Assembly: GCA_014240055.1 (NCBI GenBank)
Contig: JAAZXP010000026.1
Coordinates: 1 to 11,187, forward strand
Direction of reading: 5' to 3'
DNA: 11,187 bases
Source: Methanobacteriota archaeon
GTDB taxonomy: Archaea > Thermoplasmatota > Poseidoniia > MGIII > CG-Epi1
In this document: one piece after another, positions 1 to 6,551 of the stretch
Numbering within the stretch: the stretch's first letter is position 1
How the letters are laid out: each line of letters starts with the position of its first letter
Notes under the pieces: generated by a model
What the model was told of the DNA's origin: nothing
The model's input: the letters and a program-made list of their open reading frames with translations, nothing else
Databases searched by the model: none
Translations under genes and position numbers: made by a program

Positions 1-503
1 AATTTCGTAGACTCCGTTTCTGGAGTCATCTCGGAACGAAGCCGGAGGATGGTGTCTTTATCGGCTTGAACATATGAATCTGAATAATCGCCACTACCTA
101 CTGCTAAAGGATATGTAACAAAATCTCGTCTCCTTCTAGCTGCACGTATTGGCCTAGGTGGAAGTTTGACCTGAGGAGTAGGAATCTCTTCTGGAATTTC
201 AGAAAGACCTAATGTAGAAGGAAGCGCAGTATAGAATTGAGGATCTTCTTTTTTAGGTTTTTTCCTAGCCCGCTTACGACGACGTTTACGTACTTTAGGA
301 TTAGACATTGAATAAAATAAAAGTCCCAAAATAATCATACATATGATTGCACCAATTGTAGTGGGTAAAATACCACCTGCAATTAAAAATATAACTAAAA
401 CAAAAGCGATGACTGCCCCTAAAGATTGTATAAGCAAGCTATTAGTCTGCTTAGATTTTTTGGGACGAGGGCGTCTTTTCCCCCTTTTTGGACCAGTTGC
501 CAT
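1..503 (-). CDS. Partial gene (3' end outside window): basic membrane-hairpin protein, function unknown
   Basis: An open frame of 167 codons runs from the ATG at 503-501 to the left edge with no stop. Residues 1-20 are strongly basic (MATGPKRGKRRPRPKK). Residues about 22-43 and 45-66 are two hydrophobic segments joined by a short turn (GGILPT). Residues 70-85 form a dense Arg/Lys cluster, and a Pro-rich segment with a second Arg cluster (about 117-126) follows. By the positive-inside rule both ends face the cytoplasm. The start is supported by GGAG at 511-514 (minus strand), 7 nt before the ATG, and a TATA-like box at 534-543. It is divergent from thrS. I do not recognise a family. The basic stretches could contact nucleic acid, ribosomes or acidic lipid, but that is speculation. 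Confidence 0.8.
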   Translation of the reverse strand, partial: MATGPKRGKRRPRPKKSKQTNSLLIQSLGAVIAFVLVIFLIAGGILPTTIGAIICMIILGLLFYSMSNPKVRKRRRKRARKKPKKEDPQFYTALPSTLGLSEIPEEIPTPQVKLPPRPIRAARRRRDFVTYPLAVGSGDYSDSYVQADKDTILRLRSEMTPETESTK

Positions 504-533
504 TGGTTATCTCCAAATTCACACAGTAGATGA

Positions 534-543
534 GGTATAAGCA
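534..543 (-). promoter_or_regulatory. Candidate TATA box for the leftmost gene
   Basis: On the minus strand this reads TGCTTATACC, centred about 36 nt before the ATG at 503. Transcription would start near 514, leaving a short leader that begins at the GGAG Shine-Dalgarno. Inferred from position and composition only. Confidence 0.4.
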
Positions 544-620
544 TTTACCTGAGACAAGTCTTTTTGTAATGAAGCCTTACGCAATTAAATTATGGTTAAA
601 TATCAGAAATATTATTGGGA

Positions 621-659
621 GATGAGTTTTAGTAGGCCAAAGATTAATGACTACTCATC
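621..659. promoter_or_regulatory. Inverted repeat in the thrS upstream region
   Basis: GATGAGT at 621-627 and ACTCATC at 653-659 are perfect 7-base inverted copies separated by 25 nt. A second register is possible between AGTAG (631-635) and CTACT (651-655). The element lies 28-66 nt before the thrS start, in the 183-bp gap between two divergent genes, so it could be an operator or a leader hairpin. AT-rich TATA-like stretches precede it (about 594-604 and 607-616). Its function is not known. Confidence 0.35.
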
Positions 660-686
660 AGAAAACAAAGAGGCACTTAAACATTC

Positions 687-2624
687 ATGATTAAAATTGA
701 TTTTACAGACAAAGAACCTAATAATTTTGAAAGCGGAACAACTGCTGAAGATATTGTTAAGAATACATATGGCCGTAAATCTGGAGCTGTAGCTATTCTA
801 ATCGAAGGCATAGAATACGATCTTTCACATAAAGTAACTCAAAATTGTAAAATAAATCTCATCAAAGATGACTCTGAAGAAGGACTCTACATCCTAAGGC
901 ACTCTTGTGCTCACCTTTTAGCTCAAGCAGTTACTGAATTATTTCCAAATGCTAAACCAACAATTGGACCACCTGTAGATGATGGATTCTATTATGACTT
1001 TTCGATGGATCCTATTAATGATGATGATTTAAGAAAAATTGAAAAGAGAATGAGAGAACTGGTAAAGAAAAATATCAGTATCATAAAGGAAGAACATGAT
1101 AATCCAACACTCAGAAAAATGTTTTCTAAAAATGAATTTAAGATAGAAATAATTGATGATAAAATCGGTAAAGATGTAGGCTCAACAGCATACAGACAAG
1201 GAGATTTTGTGGATTTATGTAAGGGACCTCACGTCTCCAGTACATCAAAATTACAATGGTTTAAACTTACGAGTACCAGTCAAGCATATTGGAGAGCTGA
1301 TTCAAAACGTGACTCATTAGTTAGAATATATGGGATGTGTTATGCTAATAAAAAAGATTTAAAAGAAAGGGAGAAGCAAATCCGTGAAGCTGCTCTGAGA
1401 GATCACAAAAAGATAGGTAAGGAAATGGATCTCTACATGATAAATGAACTAATTGGCAAGGGATTACCCATATGGTTACCCAATGGTGAAATTTTAAAGA
1501 ATCAAATTGAAAACTTTGCAAATGATACTGAAAAACTATATGGTTATGAAAAAGTAACAACCCCAGTACTTGCTAAGAAACAACTCTTTGAAGCTAGTGG
1601 ACATCTTCCGCACTATGCTGAATCCATGTATCCTCCAATGGAAATGGACGATGGGACCTATTATCTAAAAGCCATGAACTGCCCTATGCATCATTTAATT
1701 TACCGTAATAAAAAACGCTCATATCGTGAATTACCTCTAAGAATCGCAGAATATGGAACTGTGTACAGAAATGAGCTTTCGGGTACCTTATCTGGCCTGC
1801 TTCGTGTAAGAATGCTCTCGATGAATGATGCACATATATATTGTACGCTAGATCAAATTGCACAGGAATTCGCACATAACATAAAGATGGTTCAAAATTA
1901 TTATGAAACATTCGGATTTGACAACTACCATTTCCGATTATCATTATGGGATCCTGAAAATACAAATAAATACATTGATCAGCCGGAAAATTGGAAAACT
2001 TCTCAAGATCATCTTAGACAAATTTTAGACGATTTGGGTGTAAAATATGAAGAAAGTATAGGTGAAGCTGCATTCTATGGACCTAAAGTAGACATCCAAT
2101 TCACAACACTATTGGGAAGAGAAGAATCAATGTCGACAATACAATTGGACTTTGCTGCTAAAGATAGATTTGGACTAACATTTATGGATGATTCAGGAAC
2201 TGAAAATAGTGAAGTTTTTGTAATACATAGAGCCCCACTATCAACACATGAACGTTTTGTAGCATTCTTAACTGAAAATTGGGCCGGTAATTTCCCTACC
2301 TGGTTATCGCCAATACAAGTGCAATTAATTACCATTTCAGAAAAACATAATGAATATGCAGCAAAAGTTGAAAGACAATTAAAAGAATTAGAAATAAGAG
2401 TAAAATGTGATTACTCAGACCATACTATTGGCAAAAAAATAAGAATGCACCGTAAAATGAGGCCAGCATACATGGCAATCATCGGTGACGATGAAGTTAA
2501 AAATAATACAGTGTCTATAAGGGCTCGAAATGGAAATCAGGAAAATGGCATTTTAGTAGAAAAATTTCTTGGAAAAATAAAGGGCGAAATTACCTCTCGA
2601 AGTAAAACATTAGAAATCGCTTAA
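687..2624 (+). CDS. thrS: Threonyl-tRNA synthetase, bacterial-type full-length form
   Basis: Charges tRNA-Thr with threonine in the cytoplasm and edits mischarged Ser-tRNA-Thr. The 645 residues match the usual length of bacterial-type enzymes. Domains in order: TGS (about 1-60); N2 editing domain with the HxxxH pair H72/H76 and the second pair C178/H182; class II catalytic core from about 245 to 535; C-terminal anticodon-binding domain from about 540. Zinc ligands C332, H383 and H514 correspond to C334, H385 and H511 of E. coli ThrRS. Motif 2 includes R361 and E363; motif 3 includes ERF with R523. The ATG at 687 begins directly with the TGS domain; GAGG at 670-673 is a weak ribosome site with a long 13-nt spacer. 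Many euryarchaea instead carry a ThrRS with an unrelated D-aminoacyl-tRNA deacylase-like editing domain, so this copy may derive from bacteria (inference). Confidence 0.97.
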   Translation: MIKIDFTDKEPNNFESGTTAEDIVKNTYGRKSGAVAILIEGIEYDLSHKVTQNCKINLIKDDSEEGLYILRHSCAHLLAQAVTELFPNAKPTIGPPVDDGFYYDFSMDPINDDDLRKIEKRMRELVKKNISIIKEEHDNPTLRKMFSKNEFKIEIIDDKIGKDVGSTAYRQGDFVDLCKGPHVSSTSKLQWFKLTSTSQAYWRADSKRDSLVRIYGMCYANKKDLKEREKQIREAALRDHKKIGKEMDLYMINELIGKGLPIWLPNGEILKNQIENFANDTEKLYGYEKVTTPVLAKKQLFEASGHLPHYAESMYPPMEMDDGTYYLKAMNCPMHHLIYRNKKRSYRELPLRIAEYGTVYRNELSGTLSGLLRVRMLSMNDAHIYCTLDQIAQEFAHNIKMVQNYYETFGFDNYHFRLSLWDPENTNKYIDQPENWKTSQDHLRQILDDLGVKYEESIGEAAFYGPKVDIQFTTLLGREESMSTIQLDFAAKDRFGLTFMDDSGTENSEVFVIHRAPLSTHERFVAFLTENWAGNFPTWLSPIQVQLITISEKHNEYAAKVERQLKELEIRVKCDYSDHTIGKKIRMHRKMRPAYMAIIGDDEVKNNTVSIRARNGNQENGILVEKFLGKIKGEITSRSKTLEIA

Positions 2625-2634
2625 AAAAATAAAA
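2623..2634 (-). terminator. T-rich terminator after tRNA-Ser
   Basis: Immediately after the encoded CCA, the minus strand reads TTTTATTTTTTT. Archaeal RNA polymerase terminates on such T-tracts without needing a hairpin. The tract overlaps the stop codon of the convergent thrS gene. Confidence 0.6.
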
Positions 2635-2721
2635 TGGCGCAGAGGGAGGGATTTGAACCCCCGAGGGAATTATCCCACCGGCTTTCAAGGCCGGCGCTAT
2701 ACCGGGCTAAGCGACCTCTGC
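2635..2721 (-). tRNA. tRNA-Ser, anticodon UGA, with encoded CCA
   Basis: Read on the minus strand, the acceptor stem is GCAGAGG paired with CCTCTGC, followed by discriminator G and a genome-encoded CCA (2635-2637). The D stem is GCT/AGC. The anticodon stem is CCGGC/GCCGG around the loop CTTGAAA, giving anticodon TGA. A long variable arm (GGGA/TCCC with loop TAAT) marks a class II tRNA, as expected for serine. The T stem is GGGGG/CCCTC with loop TTCAAAT. The 84-nt body plus CCA has no intron. It decodes UCA and probably other UCN codons. Confidence 0.97.
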
Positions 2722-2722
2722 C

Positions 2723-2757
2723 AAAAAAAAGATAGCCCATGCTAAATACAAGGGCTA
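2723..2757 (-). terminator. Hairpin plus T8 tract downstream of the 76-residue gene
   Basis: On the minus strand TAGCCC (2757-2752) and GGGCTA (2738-2733) can form a 6-bp stem with a 13-nt loop. This is followed 2 nt later by eight Ts (2730-2723), ending one base before the mature 5' end of tRNA-Ser. It resembles an intrinsic terminator for the upstream gene. It could instead be a processing site if the gene and tRNA share a transcript. Confidence 0.5.
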
Positions 2758-2764
2758 AATTTGT

Positions 2765-2785
2765 TAAGATTCTTCTGGAATCTTA
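2765..2785 (-). repeat. Perfect 8-bp hairpin overlapping a stop codon
   Basis: TAAGATTC at 2765-2772 (counting T2765) and GAATCTTA at 2778-2785 pair perfectly across a 5-nt loop. The minus-strand stop codon TAA (2785-2783) of the 76-residue gene is part of the stem. The hairpin sits 7 nt upstream of the second hairpin/T-tract, so the mRNA 3' end has two stacked structures. Confidence 0.55.
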
Positions 2786-3013
2786 CTTGCGGCCACGGGC
2801 CATAGGAGATCTTGCTACATTTCCACCTTTGTCTATGTAATAAAGAAATCCGTCTTCTCGAGTAACGCCTGCTGAAGCCACCATCTCTGGGCCTCCACCA
2901 GTCTTCTTTCCACCACGGGCCATTTTGGTCCGCCATACGTTACCGTCTTTTCCTAGATAATACAAATATCCAGAATCTTTGCTTACTCCTGTGTTAGCTA
3001 CTACTTCAGCCAT
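2783..3013 (-). CDS. Small protein of two tandem 40-residue repeats, function unknown
   Basis: 76 residues built from two copies of one unit: residues 4-36 and 44-76, period 40 residues. I count about 17 identities in 31 aligned positions. Each copy has the order VA-x-x-GV, G-[YF]-LYY, K-x-GNV, then R and MARG followed by basic residues. The duplication shows in the DNA as the same 11-mer at 2793-2803 and 2913-2923. The protein is basic, has no signal peptide, membrane segment or cysteine, and ends at the MARGRK of the second repeat. The start is supported by GGTGA (3025-3021), complementary to the 16S tail, 7 nt before the ATG, and by a strong TATA box. The strong promoter and double 3' hairpin suggest high expression. 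A small nucleic-acid-binding or structural role is a guess; I know no named family. Confidence 0.85.
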   Translation of the reverse strand: MAEVVANTGVSKDSGYLYYLGKDGNVWRTKMARGGKKTGGGPEMVASAGVTREDGFLYYIDKGGNVARSPMARGRK

Positions 3014-3044
3014 TAGTTATTCACCATGCTTACAGGAAGTAGAC

Positions 3045-3056
3045 AGTATATATACT
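3045..3056 (-). promoter_or_regulatory. Strong palindromic TATA box of the 76-residue gene
   Basis: AGTATATATACT is a perfect 12-base palindrome centred 37 nt before the ATG at 3013. Transcription would start near 3025, right at the GGTGA ribosome site. The match to an archaeal TATA consensus is the best in the window. Confidence 0.6.
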
Positions 3057-3101
3057 TAACCACTCTATCGTCGTGAAAAGTAAAAATAGACCAATAGTTA
3101 G

Positions 3102-3109
3102 ATTTATAA
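3102..3109 (+). promoter_or_regulatory. Candidate TATA box of the divergent membrane-protein operon
   Basis: ATTTATAA lies about 26 nt before the ATG at 3132. GGAG at 3120-3123 gives a Shine-Dalgarno 8 nt from the start, so the leader is very short. An octamer GTCTACTT follows at 3111-3118; the same octamer follows the divergent TATA box on the other strand (3044-3037). Confidence 0.45.
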
Positions 3110-3131
3110 CGTCTACTTAGGAGTCTACTAC

Positions 3132-3584
3132 ATGGACATGGCCACAAATATCGCTGATTGGGACTGGATGAATTTTTTCGTTTCAATGCTAATCGTAGGA
3201 ATTGGAGTAGCTCTATTAGCTACGGGGATTTTTACTTCATACTTTGGTGCAGGTAAATCTCAAAAAATTGGATTCGCACTCCTTTTTATTGGTGCTTTGG
3301 ACTTAGCAATAGTTTATCTTTTCACTTTTGATGCAATGGAAGGTATTGAAAGTATATTTGATTCTGATTTATTTACGGACGCTCTTGTTTCCGGAGTTTC
3401 AGCGTTGACTGGAATGATTATTGGAATGTTTGCAATTTTATTCGTCCTAATGAAAGTAGATACTGTTGATGATTTAGAAGACCTGGATTTGGAAGATCTA
3501 GAAGACTTAGATTTAGATGAAGAATTGAAAAAATTAGAAGAAGAATTAAATCAAGCTGACGACTCAACGGAGGTCGAAGAATGA
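3132..3584 (+). CDS. Three-helix membrane protein with acidic cytoplasmic tail, function unknown
   Basis: 150 residues. Hydrophobic segments lie at about 14-38, 46-66 and 84-108. The positive-inside rule puts the N-terminus outside, the GKSQK loop inside, the acidic loop (about 67-83) outside, and the tail from 109 inside. That tail is a low-complexity Asp/Leu/Glu run (D-L-E-D-L units, about 113-131) continuing into a Glu/Leu-rich, probably helical stretch ending in EVEE. The segment SYFGAGKSQKIGF (36-48) matches SYYGSSKTRNVGF in the next gene, and the last helices are also alike, so the two are paralogs. ATG at 3132 follows GGAG at good spacing; an alternative ATG at 3138 would lose only two residues. 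No family recognised. The tail could recruit a basic partner (inference). Confidence 0.85.
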   Translation: MDMATNIADWDWMNFFVSMLIVGIGVALLATGIFTSYFGAGKSQKIGFALLFIGALDLAIVYLFTFDAMEGIESIFDSDLFTDALVSGVSALTGMIIGMFAILFVLMKVDTVDDLEDLDLEDLEDLDLDEELKKLEEELNQADDSTEVEE

Positions 3585-3847
3585 TGGACATCGTAATTTC
3601 AATGGGCCTTACGGGAGTAATGCTCTCTATGTTAGGTATGGGATTACTAATCTCATACTATGGAAGTAGTAAAACAAGAAACGTTGGTTTCTTTTTCTTA
3701 GCAGTTGGAATTGGATTGGCATACTACATCACTTCTGTAGATGACAGTCTAGTACATTTTGGAAATGCTTTCATTGCATTTCTTGGTGGAATGCTAGGTG
3801 GAATCATCGGAATCGTTGTTTTCCTTGTAGCCATTATAAAATCATAA
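3581..3847 (+). CDS. Three-helix membrane protein, tailless paralog of the preceding gene
   Basis: 88 residues, overlapping the previous gene by 4 nt (ATGA). GGAGGT at 3569-3574, 6 nt before ATG, is the strongest Shine-Dalgarno in the window, so coupled translation is likely. A second ATG at 3584 is also possible. Hydrophobic segments: about 4-27, 34-52 and 62-86. It shares with its neighbour the SY[FY]G-x-x-K loop, the following GF...L...G helix and a Gly-rich last helix, but stops at KS with no acidic tail. Predicted topology is the same (N out, C in). A hetero-oligomer of the two is plausible from pairing and coupling, but not shown. No named family recognised. Confidence 0.85.
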   Translation: MMDIVISMGLTGVMLSMLGMGLLISYYGSSKTRNVGFFFLAVGIGLAYYITSVDDSLVHFGNAFIAFLGGMLGGIIGIVVFLVAIIKS

Positions 3848-3874
3848 AATTACTGATATAATTCCAGCATTAGT

Positions 3875-3883
3875 CTAAAATAG
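3875..3883 (+). promoter_or_regulatory. Candidate TATA box for a leaderless GTG-start gene
   Basis: CTAAAATAG is centred 25 nt before the GTG at 3904, placing transcription start at or next to the start codon. No Shine-Dalgarno precedes the GTG, and the frame is closed by a stop at 3886-3888. Confidence 0.45.
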
Positions 3884-3903
3884 AATAACTATTCGTAACA
3901 ATT

Positions 3904-5799
3904 GTGAACTCGGACGACGATTTGTGGAATTCCGGAGCAAACTCGGAAATCACAGAAGATGATACTGAGGAAGATGACTCCTTGGACCTTTCATCCCCAT
4001 CTCCCGAAACTAATGAAGATTTAAACTTAGATAACAAAGAAGATACTGTATCTGATGATTGGGCAATACCAGTTATTAAAAATAATGAAGGTATCAATAT
4101 TAAAACAATTGGAGCAATTGGTGTAACAGTTATACTGCTCTTAACTGGAACATTATTCTTTTTATTTGCTGAACAAAATATTGTTATAAATGTACCTAAT
4201 GAAAAATATGAAGAACAAATTGTATATGATATAGAAGGGGGCGTAAATTTTGAAAGTACTATTGACATCCCATTACCTTTAGGATTTATTGATAATGATG
4301 TTGTTATCAATGAACTAGACATTGCATTTACAGGTAAATTGACAGCTGGAATTAGGGCCCCTTCAATTCCAATAATAGATGGATATGGCAATGAAAAAAC
4401 TGTTTTTAAAAAATATTTGGAACAAGATTTAGATGATATTGATGGATCTATAAAGCAAGAAGGAAAACCTGCAAATAATCTGGAAAATGCACAAATTATT
4501 ACCTTTCAAAACCAATTTATTGACAATACTGCTTTAGAAATAATAAGAACAGATATTGAATCTAATGCTTCTTACTCGGATACGCTTACAGGAGATACCT
4601 GGTATTGGCAAGGATCAACAGATTGGGTTCCCCGTGATAGTGAACCTGGTCTACTGCCTCATGGCAATCTGTACATCGGCAATAGATTAGAAGAAGGGAC
4701 TAAGGGAACAACAGAGGAAGGCGGCATTGAATTCAACTGGGAAGCCCTTAATGGTGGAAATGTAAAAGGAGAACAAACTGTACTTCTAAGAATAACCACA
4801 AACTATGCCTCTGAAATAATATTAGGGTATACATATCAATACCAATATACTTTTGACCTATATCTTTCTGAAAAAAGTAGCCTACCTCTCAAATTCAAGT
4901 TAAATCTAAACTCTGATGCAAGCTCTCCAAGTGGTAAATTATACTCCATTAATTTAGATTATAAAGGTACTGCATCATTAATCGACGGTGGTTATACTGA
5001 AGTGCCAACTACCTCATATAAGGATAGTTCAAAACAGATGACGGGTATATTTAGTGAATGGGAAAATGGAGCTCCAGCATTAGGAACTGGAAATTGTAAC
5101 ATAAATACAAATTTTTCTCTTGTAACGGGTATTCAAGAAGGAAGAGACAACCTTAATGAATTTGATAGTTATATTAAAGATCAAATTGCTAAAGAAGAAG
5201 AAGCATTTGTTATTGAAGCTAATTATACTGCTAAAAATCAAGGCAAATGGAATTTTACAATGGCACACAATAATGAACAAGCTCCCGATATTGACGGATG
5301 GGTGTTGGAATATGAAGGCTCTGAAGAAGAAAACATAACCTTTACTATTTCAGGAAATGAAACAACTGTCAATAATCCTATTCTTACAATGGAAGAGATT
5401 CCAACTCCCTTGACAGTATGCTCTGCTGAAGAAGTCATGACCGATTTCGAGGAAATCTCGAGTTGGGCAGTAGATGAACAACGAAATAATGTAGATTATG
5501 AAAAAGTTACGTTACTTTTAGGACAAAACTTAGTTTCTAAACAAAGTCTATCTTCTCCTACATCGGTTCTAAGTTTTGGAAGTCTTGATTTAATAAGTAT
5601 TGTCGGAGATTTAAATAATGGAAATTTAAACTTAAATGATTATTCAAATAATATTGATGTAGATACTGCTGGCAGTTACGCCTATTTCTTAGATAAAAAA
5701 GGCTTGGATCAAAATGGAAATAATTATCAAAAAGTTGCTGGAGTCGATGCAAAAGACGGACTTGTTCTATTCAATATTCAGGCAATTAACACAACTTAA
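3904..5799 (+). CDS. Large single-pass membrane-anchored external protein, function unknown
   Basis: 631 residues starting at GTG, the only start between the in-frame stop at 3886 and the conserved-looking body. Residues 1-60 are a very acidic, Ser/Asp/Glu-rich cytoplasmic tail. Residues 67-88 are one hydrophobic helix. The remaining 540 residues face outside and look beta-rich, with many Tyr/Trp/Asn and several N-glycosylation sequons (for example N403, N440, N450, N477, N485). The only two cysteines, C398 and C506, could form a disulfide. Its stop overlaps that of the convergent PAC2 gene by 4 nt. No enzyme motif is recognisable. A surface sensor, adhesin or envelope scaffold are all possible. 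It follows the membrane-protein pair on the same strand after 56 bp but probably has its own promoter. Confidence 0.88.
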   Translation: MNSDDDLWNSGANSEITEDDTEEDDSLDLSSPSPETNEDLNLDNKEDTVSDDWAIPVIKNNEGINIKTIGAIGVTVILLLTGTLFFLFAEQNIVINVPNEKYEEQIVYDIEGGVNFESTIDIPLPLGFIDNDVVINELDIAFTGKLTAGIRAPSIPIIDGYGNEKTVFKKYLEQDLDDIDGSIKQEGKPANNLENAQIITFQNQFIDNTALEIIRTDIESNASYSDTLTGDTWYWQGSTDWVPRDSEPGLLPHGNLYIGNRLEEGTKGTTEEGGIEFNWEALNGGNVKGEQTVLLRITTNYASEIILGYTYQYQYTFDLYLSEKSSLPLKFKLNLNSDASSPSGKLYSINLDYKGTASLIDGGYTEVPTTSYKDSSKQMTGIFSEWENGAPALGTGNCNINTNFSLVTGIQEGRDNLNEFDSYIKDQIAKEEEAFVIEANYTAKNQGKWNFTMAHNNEQAPDIDGWVLEYEGSEEENITFTISGNETTVNNPILTMEEIPTPLTVCSAEEVMTDFEEISSWAVDEQRNNVDYEKVTLLLGQNLVSKQSLSSPTSVLSFGSLDLISIVGDLNNGNLNLNDYSNNIDVDTAGSYAYFLDKKGLDQNGNNYQKVAGVDAKDGLVLFNIQAINTT

Positions 5800-6551
5800 G
5801 CAATATAGTTAACATCAGGCTTATCAACAGAATCATTTGATTCTATATCTTTCAATTGATTAGTTATAGAATCTACCTGTTTAGCTCTTTCTTCTAAATC
5901 TTTAAGATTAACTTTTACACCTAATAATTTTTGGAGTGATTTTAAAACAATACTAGCTGATTTTGGATCTACCATATATCCACTAGTTTCACCCATTAAA
6001 CAACCTCCATGCATTCCTTGTAATTTACCAAGACCAAGTAATAAACCTGAAGCTCCAACAATTCCAGCCCCCGGTTCACCATCTATGAATTCAACATTTG
6101 CCTTCTTAAACAATTTTACTACTTCCTTTGAAGTTGCAGCGCCCAATACCCTAGGTTCCGGGACTAGTTTACCAAGTCCATAGCCTCCTAACGTGTAAAT
6201 TGTAGTAACGCCCATATCTTTGACAATTTCTATTAAATTCTGACAAAGATCATATTGACCTGAAGAATCCATTCCTTGATACTCACCAACTAAGAAAAGT
6301 AAATCTCTTCCTTCTTTATTTTTATAGTAATATAATTCGTTATTTACTAAATTTACAATTCCATCGTCATCAATCAATACTTGTGGAGGAAAATGTGATG
6401 AATATATTTCCATACATTTCTTCGCCTTTAACTCATCAATAAGGTGCATGGCAGCTAATTTACCAACATTACCAACACCTGGAAGACCTTCGAGGAGAAT
6501 AGCATCCTCCAGCTTAACTTTATCGGTCCAAACAATCTCGCTAAAGGTCAT
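5796..6551 (-). CDS. PAC2-family protein (proteasome assembly chaperone-like)
   Basis: 251 residues matching the archaeal PAC2 family, whose members include PbaA/PbaB-type chaperones related to eukaryotic proteasome assembly factors. Landmarks: GLPGVGNVGKLAA (22-34), HFPPQVL (53-59), TLGGYGLG (120-127), a long Gly-rich block GIVGASGLLLGLGKLQGM (163-180), CLMGET (184-189) and VDP (194-196). The ATG at 6551 shares one base with the stop of nop10 (TAATG), and GGAAGGA precedes it. It is last in the L44e operon, an arrangement seen in other euryarchaea. It ends NYIA, so tyrosine is third from last, not second as in a proteasome-binding HbYX tail. Role in proteasome assembly is therefore likely by family but not certain. 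Confidence 0.9.
   Translation of the reverse strand: MTFSEIVWTDKVKLEDAILLEGLPGVGNVGKLAAMHLIDELKAKKCMEIYSSHFPPQVLIDDDGIVNLVNNELYYYKNKEGRDLLFLVGEYQGMDSSGQYDLCQNLIEIVKDMGVTTIYTLGGYGLGKLVPEPRVLGAATSKEVVKLFKKANVEFIDGEPGAGIVGASGLLLGLGKLQGMHGGCLMGETSGYMVDPKSASIVLKSLQKLLGVKVNLKDLEERAKQVDSITNQLKDIESNDSVDKPDVNYIA

Noticed and set aside
343..540. Plus-strand open frame of 65 codons
   Set aside because: Antisense to the better supported minus-strand membrane-hairpin gene, which has a ribosome site, TATA box and coherent protein features.
2742..2936. Minus-strand frame overlapping the 76-residue gene
   Set aside because: Out-of-frame shadow of the duplicated gene; it runs through the hairpins and has no ribosome site.
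3870..4391. Minus-strand frame of 173 codons inside the anchored protein gene
   Set aside because: Ser/Ile-rich composition is that of the complement of an acidic coding strand; the plus frame is far longer and has an anchor helix.
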